From: Vespula vulgaris
Lineage: Eukaryota > Arthropoda > Insecta > Hymenoptera > Vespidae
DNA: 64,000 nucleotides
Assembly (NCBI RefSeq): GCF_905475345.1
Contig: NC_066606.1
Coordinates: 2,742,001-2,806,000 of the forward strand
Reading direction: 5' to 3'
Part shown: in pieces, positions 1-11,969 of the stretch
How the letters are laid out: every line of letters begins with the position of its first letter
Position numbering within the stretch: position 1 is the first letter of the stretch
Position numbers and translations under genes: made by a program
Notes under the pieces: generated by a model
Told to the model about the DNA's origin: nothing
The model's input: only the letters and a program-made list of their open reading frames with translations
The model's database searches: none

Positions 1-166
1 CTGTAACATCCACCCTCTTTCACCCTCATCGTCCACCCACCCTTACACAATCCTCGTTTTTCTTTTCTTGTTTTCGTCGGTTCGCTAGCGCGAAAACAAC
101 GATGATCGTTGAACGTTGTTTATGACCTTCCATCAACAAACTTTTTCAACATCTTTTTTTGTCTTC

Positions 167-198
<32 letters not shown>

Positions 199-2129
199 CT
201 TGCAGACTTTTTTTCTTTTTTTTTTCTTCTTTTCTCTCTTTCTGTCTGTCTCTGTCAATCTCTCGAAAATCTTTCATTCCTTCCGCTCTATTTCATTTTT
301 CGGATCGATCGAACTATCTCGTCTCGTCATTTAATATAATTAAACCACTACTTTCGCGTTATCTCTTATAATGTAATTCATCTTTCGTATCTCGCGATTA
401 AAAGTTAAAGTTTTTTATTAAATGATAATTAAAAGAATGATTAAAGAAGAATGAAAGATAGGATAAAAAAAGGGAGAAGGTAAAAGATATTAATGATATA
501 AATTTCTTATCGACATTAATTTTTTTCTAATATTGTTTATAAATAAAATCATGATTATTAAATGTTTTCTTAGAAAGGAGAAGTACAAGTTTTGTCTGTT
601 GAATTATTGAATAGATGTTAGATCAATGGATCTATCTTTTTCATTGATCATTGATCATGTTGCTTCTATTTTCTTTTCTTTTCTTTCTTTTTTTTTCTTT
701 CGGCGAACCAAGTTAATTTAAAACACATTTTGTAAATCAATTACGTAAAGTAAAAAACAAGTAAGTCAGAATGGGATGAAGATTTCGAAAAAAAAGAGAG
801 GTTTTAAAAATTGGGTCAATTTTTGCCCGAGTCCTTGTTTGGTTTCTGATCCGATTATAATGTACCGATAAAAGAGACATTCGAACGTTCAGCAGTTACT
901 TAATTAATTAATTTATCGATCGATCGATTGATTGATTAATTAATTGATTGATTGATAGATTGATTGATTGATTGGCGACCACGTAACAGAAGCTATCGAT
1001 TTAATATCTAATTAAATATTATAACCTATCACTTATGTTTTTTTAATTTTTTTTTTTTTTTGATGCCATTCATTCAGTCAATGCTTTCGAACGTTATCAA
1101 TCGATATTTTAAATTAATTGCAAGTACTTATAATTAATTTCTGAGTACGTAATTTAAATATATATCGGTATTTTATAGATCGAATTAATAAAAAAAATTA
1201 GAAAAATAAAAAAGAAAGATTATTAATAATTCAATTAAAATATTTGAGTTAATATAATATCACTCGTATCAATATTTATAATAAATCCAACTGCAATTCA
1301 ATGGTGTAATTATTTATATTGATCGCTTATATCACGTATCGATATTTTTACTTATTTGTTGAAATTGATTTATTTTCTTTTTGCCAACTAATATTAATCG
1401 AATTATACAATATATATACAATATATATATAAATACAATACACATACACATATATATATATGTATGTATGTATATATATTCGAATATTTCTTGTAGTTTC
1501 CATAATAAATTATAAATATCTTTAAAAGCATATATCTTTTTAATAAAATATTTTTAAATATAAGTTAACACAGTTAATACTAATATGACCCCAATTTTTT
1601 TAAATACCTATTTTATACATATATATATACGAATACTTTTTATACAAATTTATTTTACAAAATACCATTTATTCTAGAAAACATTTATCATTAACATCTA
1701 CTTATCACAATATATATTTATCATTAATAACAACCAACTATCCAACTATCCAAAACTCAGACCCATCCAAATTAATTCAAACATAAATCAATACGAATAA
1801 ACACCCCCTGAAAAATCTATCTTCCACAACAAAACAATAACAACAAAAACCAACTAAATTTCTCTTACATCGCAAACTAGAACAGTCCGTGTCTTTTGAT
1901 CGACATTCTTTAAATTCAATCTCCTCGACAGGGAACACGAAGAAGGACAAGAACCAGTTAGCGAAGGTGGAGCTAAAGGACGAGGAGAATCAAAGTGGGG
2001 GTAAAGGTAGAAATGGAGGTAGAGTAGGGTGAGATAGGATGGGGGTGCAGGTTGGATAGGGATAAGGGAATGAAGGGATAAGGTGGAAAAGTAGGGGTAA
2101 GGGGAAGGGTAAGAGAGGGTGCTCGTCTT
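1..2129. other. AT-rich non-coding DNA with simple repeats
   Basis: No gene seen. Contents: a (CTT)n run at about 168-201; poly-T stretches near 206-230 and 1042-1061; an ATTA/ATTG/ATCG tetranucleotide patch at about 901-975; TA/TATG-rich sequence at about 1404-1482; and from about 1920 to 2125 a G/A-rich plus strand. Reading frames here give only Leu/Ser or Phe runs. Confidence 0.6.
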
Positions 2130-2470
2130 CATTATACGGCACCACGCCTGTCACTGATTCTCTCGACATGGCCCGTATCCGACAGGTTGAAGCACCAGTT
2201 CTAGACCATGGCGTACACGATATGATAGATTACATCTTCGAGGTGACTCATGCATACTACCGTGGATATTCCCAACATTCACTACCAACAAGCTCTCTCA
2301 CAACCTCATGAGGATGGACGGACTACAGTCCCCTCCACTAGTCTACACGGTCTCTCGAGTAGTATACGACGAGCAGAGAGCTCAAATATCGAGATACATA
2401 TCGACACGTCTCTCCTAGTTCGATAGTAAGCCGATGAATTTGCTCGAGTCTATATATAGTATTATCTATT
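2130..2470. other. Mixed-composition island, candidate regulatory element
   Basis: About 340 bases of complex sequence without simple repeats stand out from their AT-rich surroundings. The island contains the palindrome CCTCATGAGG (2304-2313). A 47-codon plus-strand frame at 2168-2311 starts MARIRQVEAPVLDHG and has normal amino-acid composition. It has no recognised homology, and the length is within chance. It could be a conserved non-coding element, an exon of an unknown transcript, or an old transposon scrap. Confidence 0.3.
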
Positions 2471-2743
2471 CTACTATAGTACGCATTGTTTGTATCAATG
2501 AATCGAACAATCAATGATTCTTCGTTTTTTTTTTCCTTCTCTTCTTCTTTTTCTTTTTTTTTGAGGACAATTAGTGTACTTCAATTTAATTAACTAATCG
2601 ACGAACGTAAAAATTGTTTTCTTCTTCGATATTTCTACTTTATTCGTTTTGTTTATTTTTCTTTCCTTTCTCTCTCTCTCTCTCTCTGTTTTTTTTCTTC
2701 TTTTAATTCAAGCCAATAAAAAATTTGGAATTAAATCGTTATT

Positions 2744-2995
2744 CCAATCGACGCATTATCAATGGATTATGGACGTTCAGGAGATTGCTTTGGTAATTAT
2801 TAGTTACTTAATCCGATAATGTTATCGAACGTAAACCTCTTTTTTCTCTCTCTCTCTTTTTTTTTTTACGTTGCATACTAATGGATCATTTTTCTCTAAA
2901 TCGCGATATGAATCGATGCATTATCAATGGATTATAGACATTCGGGATTTCTCTGATAATTAATTACTTAATCCAGTAACATTAACGTACGTAAA
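2744..2995. repeat. Two-copy degenerate direct repeat, period about 165 bp
   Basis: Copy 1 (about 2744-2836) and copy 2 (about 2909-2995) share the exact core GCATTATCAATGGATTAT. They then run in parallel through (G/A)GAC(G/A)TTC, a stretch ending TTACTTAATCC, and AACGTA…GTAAA. I estimate roughly 80% identity by eye. A (TC)n/poly-T tract lies between the copies. Confidence 0.75.
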
Positions 2996-3342
2996 GAAAT
3001 AAAAAAAAAAAAAAAGAAAGGGAGACAAAAAAATCTTTTTCGTAATGCTAATGCAAAATTTATCTGAAATGTGTCACGGGTATCGTAAATTAATTTGAAA
3101 ACATTTAATCGTAATCAAATAGTAGAAATATCGTACTAATCGATATAACCGATACTTCATTCAAATAATTTTTTTTTTTATAACTTCTCTTCTTTCTTTC
3201 TTTCTTTTTTTCTTCTTTTTATATATATATATATAAAAGATATAAGACAATTCATTGTTATACTTGTTATATCATATCCTTTTTTACCCTTGTTAAATGG
3301 AGTGAAGTTTTAATCTTTTAAATGTCGTCAAAAAAAAAGAAG

Positions 3343-3348
<6 letters not shown>

Positions 3349-3396
<48 letters not shown>
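3349..3396. repeat. (GA)24 microsatellite
   Basis: Uninterrupted GA dinucleotides for about 48 bases, flanked by A-rich purine sequence. It is likely to be length-polymorphic. Confidence 0.95.
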
Positions 3397-3400
<4 letters not shown>

Positions 3401-3603
3401 AAAAAAATAGATTGCTCCGTAAAATTGTTAGATCGAAAGATAAGATAATTCCGTGCGGTTAATACTTTCCCGATACTTTAGAAAACTACCCTTCTAAAAA
3501 CCTTCCTTTTGCATATTCAAAATTGCCCTCTCATATATACAATATATACATATATATATATTTCTTTTATATTTTCTTCTCGTACTCCTTCTCTCCTCTT
3601 CTT

Positions 3604-3639
<36 letters not shown>

Positions 3640-4530
3640 TATTACTATTATTATTACTATTACTATTATTATTATTATTAACGATGATTACGATTATAAC
3701 AACAACGAACCGAGGACGCTCGATACCTATCCCTTTATCTATAATACTTCCTATTATCTTTCCTCTTATCTAAAAAAAAAAGACCAAAAAGAAAAAAAAA
3801 TAAAGTAAAGAGAAAAAACAGGTGTACCAACGATCAAGTGCCCCGTGGTATAACGCGAAGTCACGGACACGACATACTATCCACCCACCACTCATTCGTG
3901 TTCTTATTTATGCCAACACGACACAACGATCTAAAAATAACAACCATTGGCGATTCGTTCGTAGAGAGTGCAACGTTCTTCCTCAACCCACTATAATGTA
4001 ACGGGGTCGATAATCGACTCTTAAATTTAACTTTCATTTATTTGCCCCCAATGAATATATGTATGTATGTATATCAATTAATTATAATGACGATAATTTT
4101 ATAAAACGAATGTACTACAATAAAATTATTATTATTATTACTATTATTATTATTGTTGTTGTTGTTTTTGTTGTTGTTGTTATTATTATTATTATTATTA
4201 TCGGTATAAATAATGAAATGTCGATATTGTCACGCTTTTGTCAATAATTTTATTACATAAATATTGAACGATCATTTAAAATACTGACCAAATGATTTCG
4301 GAGTATCGAATCGACAAATGGCCGATCATATTCAATTTCTCTTGAAGGGTTAAATAGTACAAAAATAAAAAGAAGACTTCATCTTTCTTTCTTTCTTTCT
4401 TTCTTTCCCTCTCTCTCTCTCTCTCTTTTAAAATTAAAATATATATTAAAATATATATTTTTTCTATATATATATATATATATGCATATTTTAATATTCA
4501 TTATATTAAAAATATGATATATATTTTAAT

Positions 4531-5134
4531 TATTAGAAAGAATTCCTTTGAGAAAGAGAACTTTTAAAATTGATTATGGTGTCAACCTTCCTCGCTTAAC
4601 ACAAAAACATTTCGAATTTTATTCACCCTATAGTCTAGAGATTTTGTCTATCAAATTTTCTTCTTTTACTTCATATATCCATCATTAATATATAACAAAA
4701 ATCTATCATATAATATATATATATATATATGCACTTCAAAGATGAAAAAAAAAGACGAAGAAGGAGACAGAAAAAAAAGAAAGAAAAAAGAAAGAAAAGA
4801 AAGAAAAGAAAGAAGTAGACGGAGAAAAAGAGAGAAAAAAAAATCTGAGAAAGAAGAGACGGTGGTTCTTGTTGAAAAGAATATCCCTCCGTTTTATTCT
4901 CCAACCCCTTGAAATTATTTTAACTCACCATTTCATTTTTATTTAAAACACCAAGACTATTTGATACCTCCTCTTTATTTTATTCGTCTCGAATTATCAA
5001 GCTAGTAGGAACTAAGGCGAGAACGTCTTTATTAAAGGTATGATCCTGATGAGACGGGTTCGACGGTGATTAACACGGCCAAAAGATATGAAAGGGATTT
5101 GTAATCTATTCTCTCTCTCTCTCTCTTTCTCTTT

Positions 5135-5167
<33 letters not shown>

Positions 5168-5457
5168 CTTTTTTTCCATCTCGTTGTCTTCTCCTTCTCC
5201 CTACCACCCTCTACCACCCTTATTCTCTCCCAACCCCTCCCACTTCTCCCATCTCTCCACTTCTTGCTCCTATTTTCAGAGGACGGAGGTTACAAAGGAT
5301 TCAGAATTTAAAAAGATTAAAGCCATCGTGATTAAGTGATATGGAGCGGCGCCAATTTCAAGCAATTACGTGCTACGTCCTCTTTTCTTGGCTGTAACTC
5401 CGATTATCCTCTCTCTTTGTTCAGCTTCCCTCGACGAGTTTTATCAAGAGGGAGAGG

Positions 5458-5502
<45 letters not shown>

Positions 5503-5660
5503 GAAGAAAAAGAATATAAGAATTCTTATTGGAAGGAATTCCTTTGAGAATGAGAATTTTTCAAATTGATTATGGTGCCAACCTTCTTTGCTTAGTAGTA
5601 CGAAAACATCATTTCGAATTTTATTCGTCGTATAATTTAAAGATTTTGTTTAACAATTTT
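4531..5660. repeat. Direct repeat pair about 996 bp apart
   Basis: About 4531-4660 and 5527-5660 are related. Both contain GAATTCCTTTGAGAA, then AAATTGATTATGGTG(T/C)CAACCTTC, then ATTTCGAATTTTATTC, and then AGATTTTGT. Both are followed by T-rich or TA-rich sequence, and the words TTCACCATTTCA / CTCACCATTTCA recur further right near 4925 and 5920. The original unit may therefore be about 1 kb with most of the interior diverged or replaced by simple repeats. Confidence 0.8.
4661..5526. other. Spacer between the 1-kb duplicated segments
   Basis: No gene seen. Holds TA at about 4707-4731, an A/G-only stretch at about 4743-4855, a complex patch at about 5000-5095, (TC)n at 5110-5166, a pyrimidine-rich then mixed stretch at 5170-5440, and (GA)n at 5451-5500. 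A frame through 5088-5339 is mainly the TC repeat and is not regarded as coding. Confidence 0.55.
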
Positions 5661-5704
5661 TTTTTTTTTTTTTTTTTTTTTTACTAAAAAGAACAAAACA
5701 TCTG

Positions 5705-5706
<2 letters not shown>

Positions 5707-5747
<41 letters not shown>
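5707..5747. repeat. (TA)20 microsatellite after a poly-T run
   Basis: About 40 bases of TA following a 20-plus base poly-T run (about 5657-5682). A TATG/TTTA-rich tail follows to about 5880. Pure TA this long can extrude as a cruciform. Confidence 0.95.
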
Positions 5748-5754
<7 letters not shown>

Positions 5755-7468
5755 TTATTTAAAATGTGATATATAAATATTTTATATATATAATAATCAT
5801 ATATGAATAATTATTCAATTATATATCAAATGTGAAACAATTAATATATGATATTAAATATTTATATATAAAAATATATCTGTGAATACATACGATATAT
5901 ATCGTTCCTTTAATTTTTCTTCACCATTTCAATTTCGAACGATCATATGACGGAATAAAAAAGTTGAACAAAAAATTCTATCCCATTCTTTAAAGATGAA
6001 ATTTGTGAATAAACGCTTTGGTACACCAATCTTGACTACCCCATTCGCTCGTAATTTAGGGAGAGATGAAAAGTGGAACGACGATAAAAAATTTATTATA
6101 TTCCAGAACGAAGTTAGAGAAAATGTCTTGCAAAGAGTGACGTCGAAGAGTAAACGGAACGAGACGAGAGTGAAAACGTTTTTTTTTTCTTTTTTTTTCT
6201 TACTTACTCGCGACATCTAAAGAAAAAACATACTACTACCACTCACCACAACCACAACCACAATCATCAACAGCATCTACCACTAACCGTCATCGTCATC
6301 GTCTCTATCGTCACCACCATTGCCACCTACGTTCATGGTTTCTCTTTTCTCGAGTCGTTAATGAATCCGAAATGAAATGTAAACGAGAACGTAATGGACA
6401 GTCGCGCGTCTTGTAACACGGGACTTGAAACTTCAAGAACACGTCCATCTCGTTAACAGAGTTTTCCCGACGAATTTAACGAGTCGAGTTGAGTCAAGTC
6501 GAATTGGTCCCTTAGCTTTCCTTCTCTCTATCTCTCTTTCTCTCTCTGAGTCTCTGTCTCTGTCTGTCTTTCTGTTTGTCTGTCTATCCGTCTCTCTCTC
6601 TTTCAAAAGCGTAGAAACGATGTTTCCTTAATGCCAACGTTATTGTTCGCGAAAAAAAAAAGAAAAGTACTAGCAACAAAACGAGCTTTACTCGTTCCAT
6701 TTGACAATACGATTTCAACGTTTTAATATCTACATTTGACTTCTTTCGTTTATTTTCAAAAAGAAAAAAAGAGAAGAAGATATTCCTCGAAAAATGAATC
6801 GTTGCAATTTTAATCGATTGGATACGTATTTTAATCGATTTTTTTTTCTTTTTTTTTTCTTTTTATCAACGATTGGTATCTATTATACGGGAATATAATT
6901 GTATGTTAATTGTAGTTCATTTATTATCTAGTGACTATGTGTTATATTAAATTATAATTTGTTTATGGTGGAAGATATCTAAGAAAAAAAAAAAAAAAAC
7001 AAACTTCTTTTATGTCGTTTTCTTTTCTTTTCCTTTCTTTTTTTTTTTTAATTTTCGTCCTTGACGATAAAATATTTGTCAGATCATTTCAAATAGGACC
7101 ACAAGATCATCCTCTTTCTGTTTATCTTTTCTTTTCTTTTCTTCTTTTTGGAAAAGTTATTTACAAATAAAAATATTTATAGACCGCAAATAAAGTATTC
7201 GATAGAAATTGGAAAAGAAAATATGTCTATAGACGTTGTATAAATAGAACGAAAAACAACAACGAAAATCAATGTAACAGAGAAAGCAAAAGAACAGCGA
7301 TTTGGATATTGGAAAAAAACAGACATTTTTACACCGGGTATATCGAAAAGAGAATATTACACACGTGTACGTGTGTCTATGTATACACGAATAAAAATTA
7401 AAAAGTCGAAAAGAATTTAAGCTCTCATTTGTCGATTTCAAAGAAAAAAGAAAAAAAGAAAAAAAGAA

Positions 7469-7519
<51 letters not shown>
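7469..7519. repeat. (TAA)17 microsatellite
   Basis: Clean TAA trinucleotide run of about 50 bases. On the minus strand it appears as an Ile/Ile run inside a spurious frame. Confidence 0.95.
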
Positions 7520-7792
7520 CGTGAAAGAAACTTTTATCGAAAATGTTTGTTCGACGCTTTCATTATAAACTCGTAACGCGGTCATCCTACAACAAATAAA
7601 AGAGAAAGAAATTAAAAAAAAAAAAAAAAAAAAGGCAGAAAGAAACCCACCCCTACCCCTTTCTCCTCTTCCTCCCCCAAGGTGATTTCATTCACAGTGA
7701 GCGTCGTTACGGAAACAGTGAAACTTCCGGTGTTACTTCGCATTTTTCGAACGAGCGTTTCGAATCATAAATAACGGGCACGTCGAAATCAA

Positions 7793-7811
7793 TCTATCGT
7801 GACGCGATAGA
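7793..7811. repeat. Short perfect inverted repeat (7-bp stem)
   Basis: TCTATCG and CGATAGA are separated by TGACG. The hairpin sits in a complex patch (7680-7815). It could be a palindromic protein-binding site or chance. Confidence 0.5.
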
Positions 7812-8179
7812 GATAAAAGAAACGACCGAAATAAACCACCGATGACGATAAATAAAAGAAGAAAAAAATAATAAAAAAAAAAGAACAGGATAATTTAACG
7901 GGAACTCATGTACAATATAATATGTAAGTCACTTAATCGACGATGACTATAATCTCGACTCAGAATTTTTTTCTGTCGTTTCGTTTTTTGTTTCGTTTTG
8001 TTTTTTTTTTTTATTTACTCCTTAAAATTAATCTAGTTACTTCGTCGTAATAAATAGGTAATGAAAAAAATGTCGCGTTAATCGTCCAATCGAACAAATT
8101 CTTTCATCGTAGATTTTTTTTTTATTAACCGCACCACGCGATGCTTTCGTTCTAAATGGCTTGATTGACGTTTCATCTC

Positions 8180-8212
<33 letters not shown>

Positions 8213-8917
8213 AAAAAAGAGAAAAAAAATTTCACATAACCAAGAGAAAAAGTTTGGTCGTCGTCGGATTAAAATAAACCAGAATTTTTTATCGTATTCT
8301 ATAATAATCGAAGAAAAGAAAAGAGAAAAGAAAGAAACAAAAATTATTATTTTCCCCAAAACGAAGAAAAATTTGCGATCTACGCGAACGATCGGATAGG
8401 AAGGGAGTGCTCGAAACACGACTGAACGGTATCGTCTATTATATTTCGAAAAATCGATTTTAATTAACTAACCGAATTCTCACCACGGACGAATCCGACG
8501 AACAAAGGTGAGATAACGTTATCGATTTCTCGAACGTTGCGTTTCGATTTCGATAGTCCAGAAAAGAGTATCACGTTCGACTAGTCTCCCCCAAAAAAAG
8601 AAAAAGAAAAAAAAAGAAAAAAAAAAAGAAAAAAATCCGGTTATTAATCATTGACGTTCGTGCGGTGATGTGTGGTGATAGTAATAGCGGTGGTATTAAA
8701 AAAAAAGAAAGAAAAGAAAAAAGAAATAATCAAAATGAAAAAGGAAAAGAGAAGAAGAGGGAAAAAAAGAGAAAGAAAAAAAATTAAAAAAAATAAATAA
8801 ATAAAAAGAAGTAACGAAATAGTTCGACGCTTGGAAAAAGTTGGCGAGTACGGTGAATTTAAAGCGAGTCACGTTACTACGTATATACATATGTATGTAT
8901 GTACGAACGTATGCATG

Positions 8918-8922
<5 letters not shown>

Positions 8923-8968
<46 letters not shown>
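8923..8968. repeat. (TA)n microsatellite with TATG edge
   Basis: About 46 bases of TA preceded by TATG/CATG units from 8888. Frames on both strands here give only Tyr-Ile repeats. Confidence 0.95.
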
Positions 8969-8970
<2 letters not shown>

Positions 8971-10106
8971 GATAGCACCACGGAACTTGGTAATTCAATT
9001 TGTAGAGAAACCACAAAGAAACCCGAGACAATTCGCCGCCATTTCGCTTCCGTTTCGTCTTTTCGCGAGACGGTGAATGTAATAACGCGTCCAAAGATTA
9101 CAACAATTAACTATATACCAAATATAATTTAAATAAAAATAATTTCGATCGAATTATTAAACTATTCGATGTGATCAACTTATCGATATATTATTATCGA
9201 TTTATGGAATCGTTAAGAACAAATTTATTTTATTTCTCAAATATAACAATATTGGATATAATCAACTTTTAACTCGTAAGATTATTATTATTATAGGAAA
9301 TTTGATAAAAACGTTTTTACATGAAATTGAATGTACGATAATAATTATTGTAAATAATGATTCGTAAAAAAAAAAAAAAAAAGAAAAGAGAGAAAAAGAA
9401 AGAAAATTTGTTCGGACAGAGGTTTCTTCCTGTCATCTGTTACAAATCGAATATTTATAAGTAAAGAATAGCTATCGTTTTGTTGCTAAGAAACGAACGT
9501 ACAAAACACGACGTACACGACTGCGACATATTATCTTTCATCCTATACGTAATACATAGACAAAATTCGAAACTACAACTCGTATTTCTTTCTGTTCGTT
9601 TCGGGAGATTGAAAAATAAAAAAGAAAAAAGAAAAATAAAACAAACGAATAAAAATGTGTACGTGTCCAAATCGAAGTATCACGTATCTAATCGGAAAAC
9701 ATTTATGGAAATCGTTTATCGACGCGATGTTGGAATAATCGATTAGTTTGAAAATATATAAATATATACTTTGATAAAAGACTTATCGATGTTATATTAT
9801 ATGCATATAATAAATTGTAAATAGGTACGATAAGACTCTACTAAAATTGATTTTCTATCGTTCGAAAGAATCGATATTAGAATAACAAAAAGAAAATTAT
9901 AAAAATACTACAATGAAACGATTTGAGAAAAATATCGAAACGAAAAATATTCCAGTAGGTAATAATAAATATATATATATATATATTCATTCTGAAAATA
10001 GAAAAGATAGCTGAATTCTTCTCGACTCGTTTTCTCTTTTTCTATCTATCTTATGATGCGACCGGTTCTCGAACGGATGACCTGGAATTCTTCAGAAGGA
10101 ATCCCC

Positions 10107-10146
10107 AATATTTATGCGAGCAATGAGCCATGCTGTCATAAATATT
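10107..10146. repeat. Interrupted hairpin (10 bp + 4 bp stem)
   Basis: AATATTTATG (10107-10116) pairs with CATAAATATT (10137-10146). Inside, after a 2x2 internal loop, AGCA (10119-10122) pairs with TGCT (10131-10134) around the loop ATGAGCCA. GAATTC occurs on both outer flanks (about 10085 and 10166). As RNA this is a 40-nt stem-loop. It is too short for an ordinary pre-miRNA unless the flanks also pair, which by eye they do only weakly. Confidence 0.55.
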
Positions 10147-11073
10147 TGATGTTCTCTCGTTTCTCGAATTCAAAAGGATAAGAGAGACGAAAATGTACGA
10201 GAGAAAGAGAGAAAAGAAAAAAAGGACAAAAAAATATAAGAAAAGAAAAAAAAGGTATCTACCAACCTTTAACCCAATGTTAATATAACATAATGTTTTA
10301 TTATTTTTTTTTTATTTTTTTTTTGTTTTTCGAAATCGGGATAACGAACAAATATCTCGTACGAAAGTTAGATAATCATTCTCTTTCTCTATTTTTTTTT
10401 TTCTATGCAAAAAAAAGATATTCTTATAAAACGACAGAAAATGTAGATTTCTATCTAAAAATAAAAAATAAAAAAAAAATGATGATACAAAAATTAACAA
10501 AAGACAATTCATCAAAAATTTTTCTGTGTTTGAGAGAAAGCTATATATATTTTAAAACTCCGATATAAAAAAAATATATACATGTATATATAGATATTAT
10601 ACATTATTACAAAGTTAGAAACTTTATATACGAATTAACCATCAAAAAGAAAAGAAAATACATACACTTCTCCACGCACACGAACACAGACGTACATACG
10701 TACGTTTATTTACATATAAAATTAAATGTCAGACTTGAATTATTTCTACGGTTTTACAATTGTCATAAGATTTAACGTAGACGAGTTAAATATCAGATTA
10801 CTTTAGTTTTTTATTTTTCTCTCTCGAGATATTTATTCGATATCAACCGAGACGCACCTTATTATAATTATTATTATTATTATTGCATCAAAAAAAAAAA
10901 AAGAAAAGAAAAGAAAAGATAAGAGAAAGAAAATAAACAGAGAGAAGAAAAAGATGAAGAGAGGAAAAAAAAAGAAGAAAACAGAGAGAAAAATTATTTA
11001 AAACGATGACTATCGTTTCCTTGACAAATCCAGACCAGGATTGATGCATCTTGCATCGACGAGAAAAGAGGCA

Positions 11074-11102
11074 TACGACGACGACGACGACGACGACGAC
11101 GC
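11074..11102. repeat. (ACG)9 microsatellite
   Basis: A GC-rich trinucleotide run, rare in this AT-rich window, embedded in a CpG-containing patch with several ATGCAT words. Confidence 0.9.
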
Positions 11103-11409
11103 ATGCACCAGGGATGCATCGTTCGTCTTCGTCGTTTCATGCCTTTCCATGCTCGAAGACACCTAATTTGTAGAAGTCTGCTGTCGTGCCGGTACACAAA
11201 TCCTCCGGAGAGAAAAATGTATAATATAACATACCTACCTATCTACCTACTTCAAAGATTTTCACGATAAATCACGAATATTGCCAAGCAATTTTTGTTC
11301 TTATTCTTCAACGAAAACCATCATTGATTTTTACGTAAAAAAGAAACAGAAAAAAAAAGAAAAAGAAACAAAGAGAAATACGCGAACAGGATACTCGTTT
11401 TTTTGTTTC

Positions 11410-11411
11410 AT

Positions 11412-11458
<47 letters not shown>
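11410..11458. repeat. (ATTT)12 microsatellite
   Basis: Uninterrupted tetranucleotide run of about 48 bases. Confidence 0.95.
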
Positions 11459-11939
11459 CTTGTTCGTTTGCTTTTTATTCTCTCTACATAGTTATCGCGA
11501 CGACACGGACACGATAGAAAAAGAAAAACGAAACAAAATAAAAAATAGAACAGAATAGTTTTAATACGGTGCATCGATACGCATCGATTTGATTTAACAG
11601 GTTTTTGTCGTTTAGTTTTAATTTTCAAAAGACAACGGGATGGATTATTGATATTATGGAGAAGTAAAAAAGAAAGAAAGAAAGAAATCATGATTCAATG
11701 ATAAAAGTGTATATATATATTTTTTAATTATGATCTTTCTTTTTCACGATTAAAATGAAATTCATCAACGTGAACACCGTAGTTGACGGTCTGAATGAAA
11801 TCGAACGGATATAAATATCTAAAGATTCTTAAATTTCTACGAAATATCTCTTGAATAAATACACAACACTCTGTATATCATTGAAATCATCATTATTTAT
11901 ATTAACTATAAATTATTTTAAGATTCTTGCAACGAATTG

Positions 11940-11969
11940 TATCAGATATACCGAAAAGTATCTCTGATA
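11940..11969. repeat. Hairpin, 12-bp stem with one mismatch
   Basis: TATCAGATATAC and GTATCTCTGATA pair at 11 of 12 positions around a CGAAAA loop. It lies in AT-rich, non-repetitive DNA. It is a possible structured RNA or binding site, or chance. Confidence 0.45.

Larger units (their letters stand above)
2471..4530. other. Non-coding DNA, microsatellites and a short complex patch
   Basis: No gene seen. Simple repeats: (TC)n 2669-2687; (GA)24 at 3349-3396; (ATC)12 then ATT/ACT at 3605-3681; ATT-GTT-ATT at 4126-4200; TTTC then TC at 4383-4427; TA near 4466-4483. The stretch 3810-4030 is more complex and CpG-containing and may be a small conserved element. Confidence 0.6.
5748..8699. other. 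AT-rich non-coding DNA
   Basis: No gene seen. Open frames on both strands at about 5930-6220 have ordinary composition but no start context, splice signals or recognisable homology. Other contents: CCA/CAT-rich 6230-6330; complex 6340-6520; pyrimidine-rich 6520-6605; poly-A/T blocks; (TAA)n at 7469-7519; a complex patch at 7680-7815; poly-T at about 8181-8208; and a complex, CpG-bearing patch at 8395-8590. Confidence 0.55.
8700..10993. other. AT-rich non-coding DNA
   Basis: No gene seen. A/G-rich at 8700-8810; complex at 8990-9100 and 9430-9740; TA at about 9968-9986; a complex patch with a hairpin at about 10060-10160; A/T homopolymer-rich at 10200-10500; ATT run near 10868-10885; A/G-rich at 10889-10990. 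Overlapping opposed frames at 9455-9746 lack any recognisable domain. Confidence 0.55.

Noticed and set aside
5040..5075. GGGTTCGACGG considered as a tRNA T-arm
   Set aside because: No matching acceptor, D or anticodon stems nearby; no tRNA could be folded here or elsewhere by eye.
5929..6220. Opposed open frames of ordinary composition
   Set aside because: Both strands open over the same stretch, no recognised domain, no start or splice evidence; consistent with chance in AT-rich DNA.
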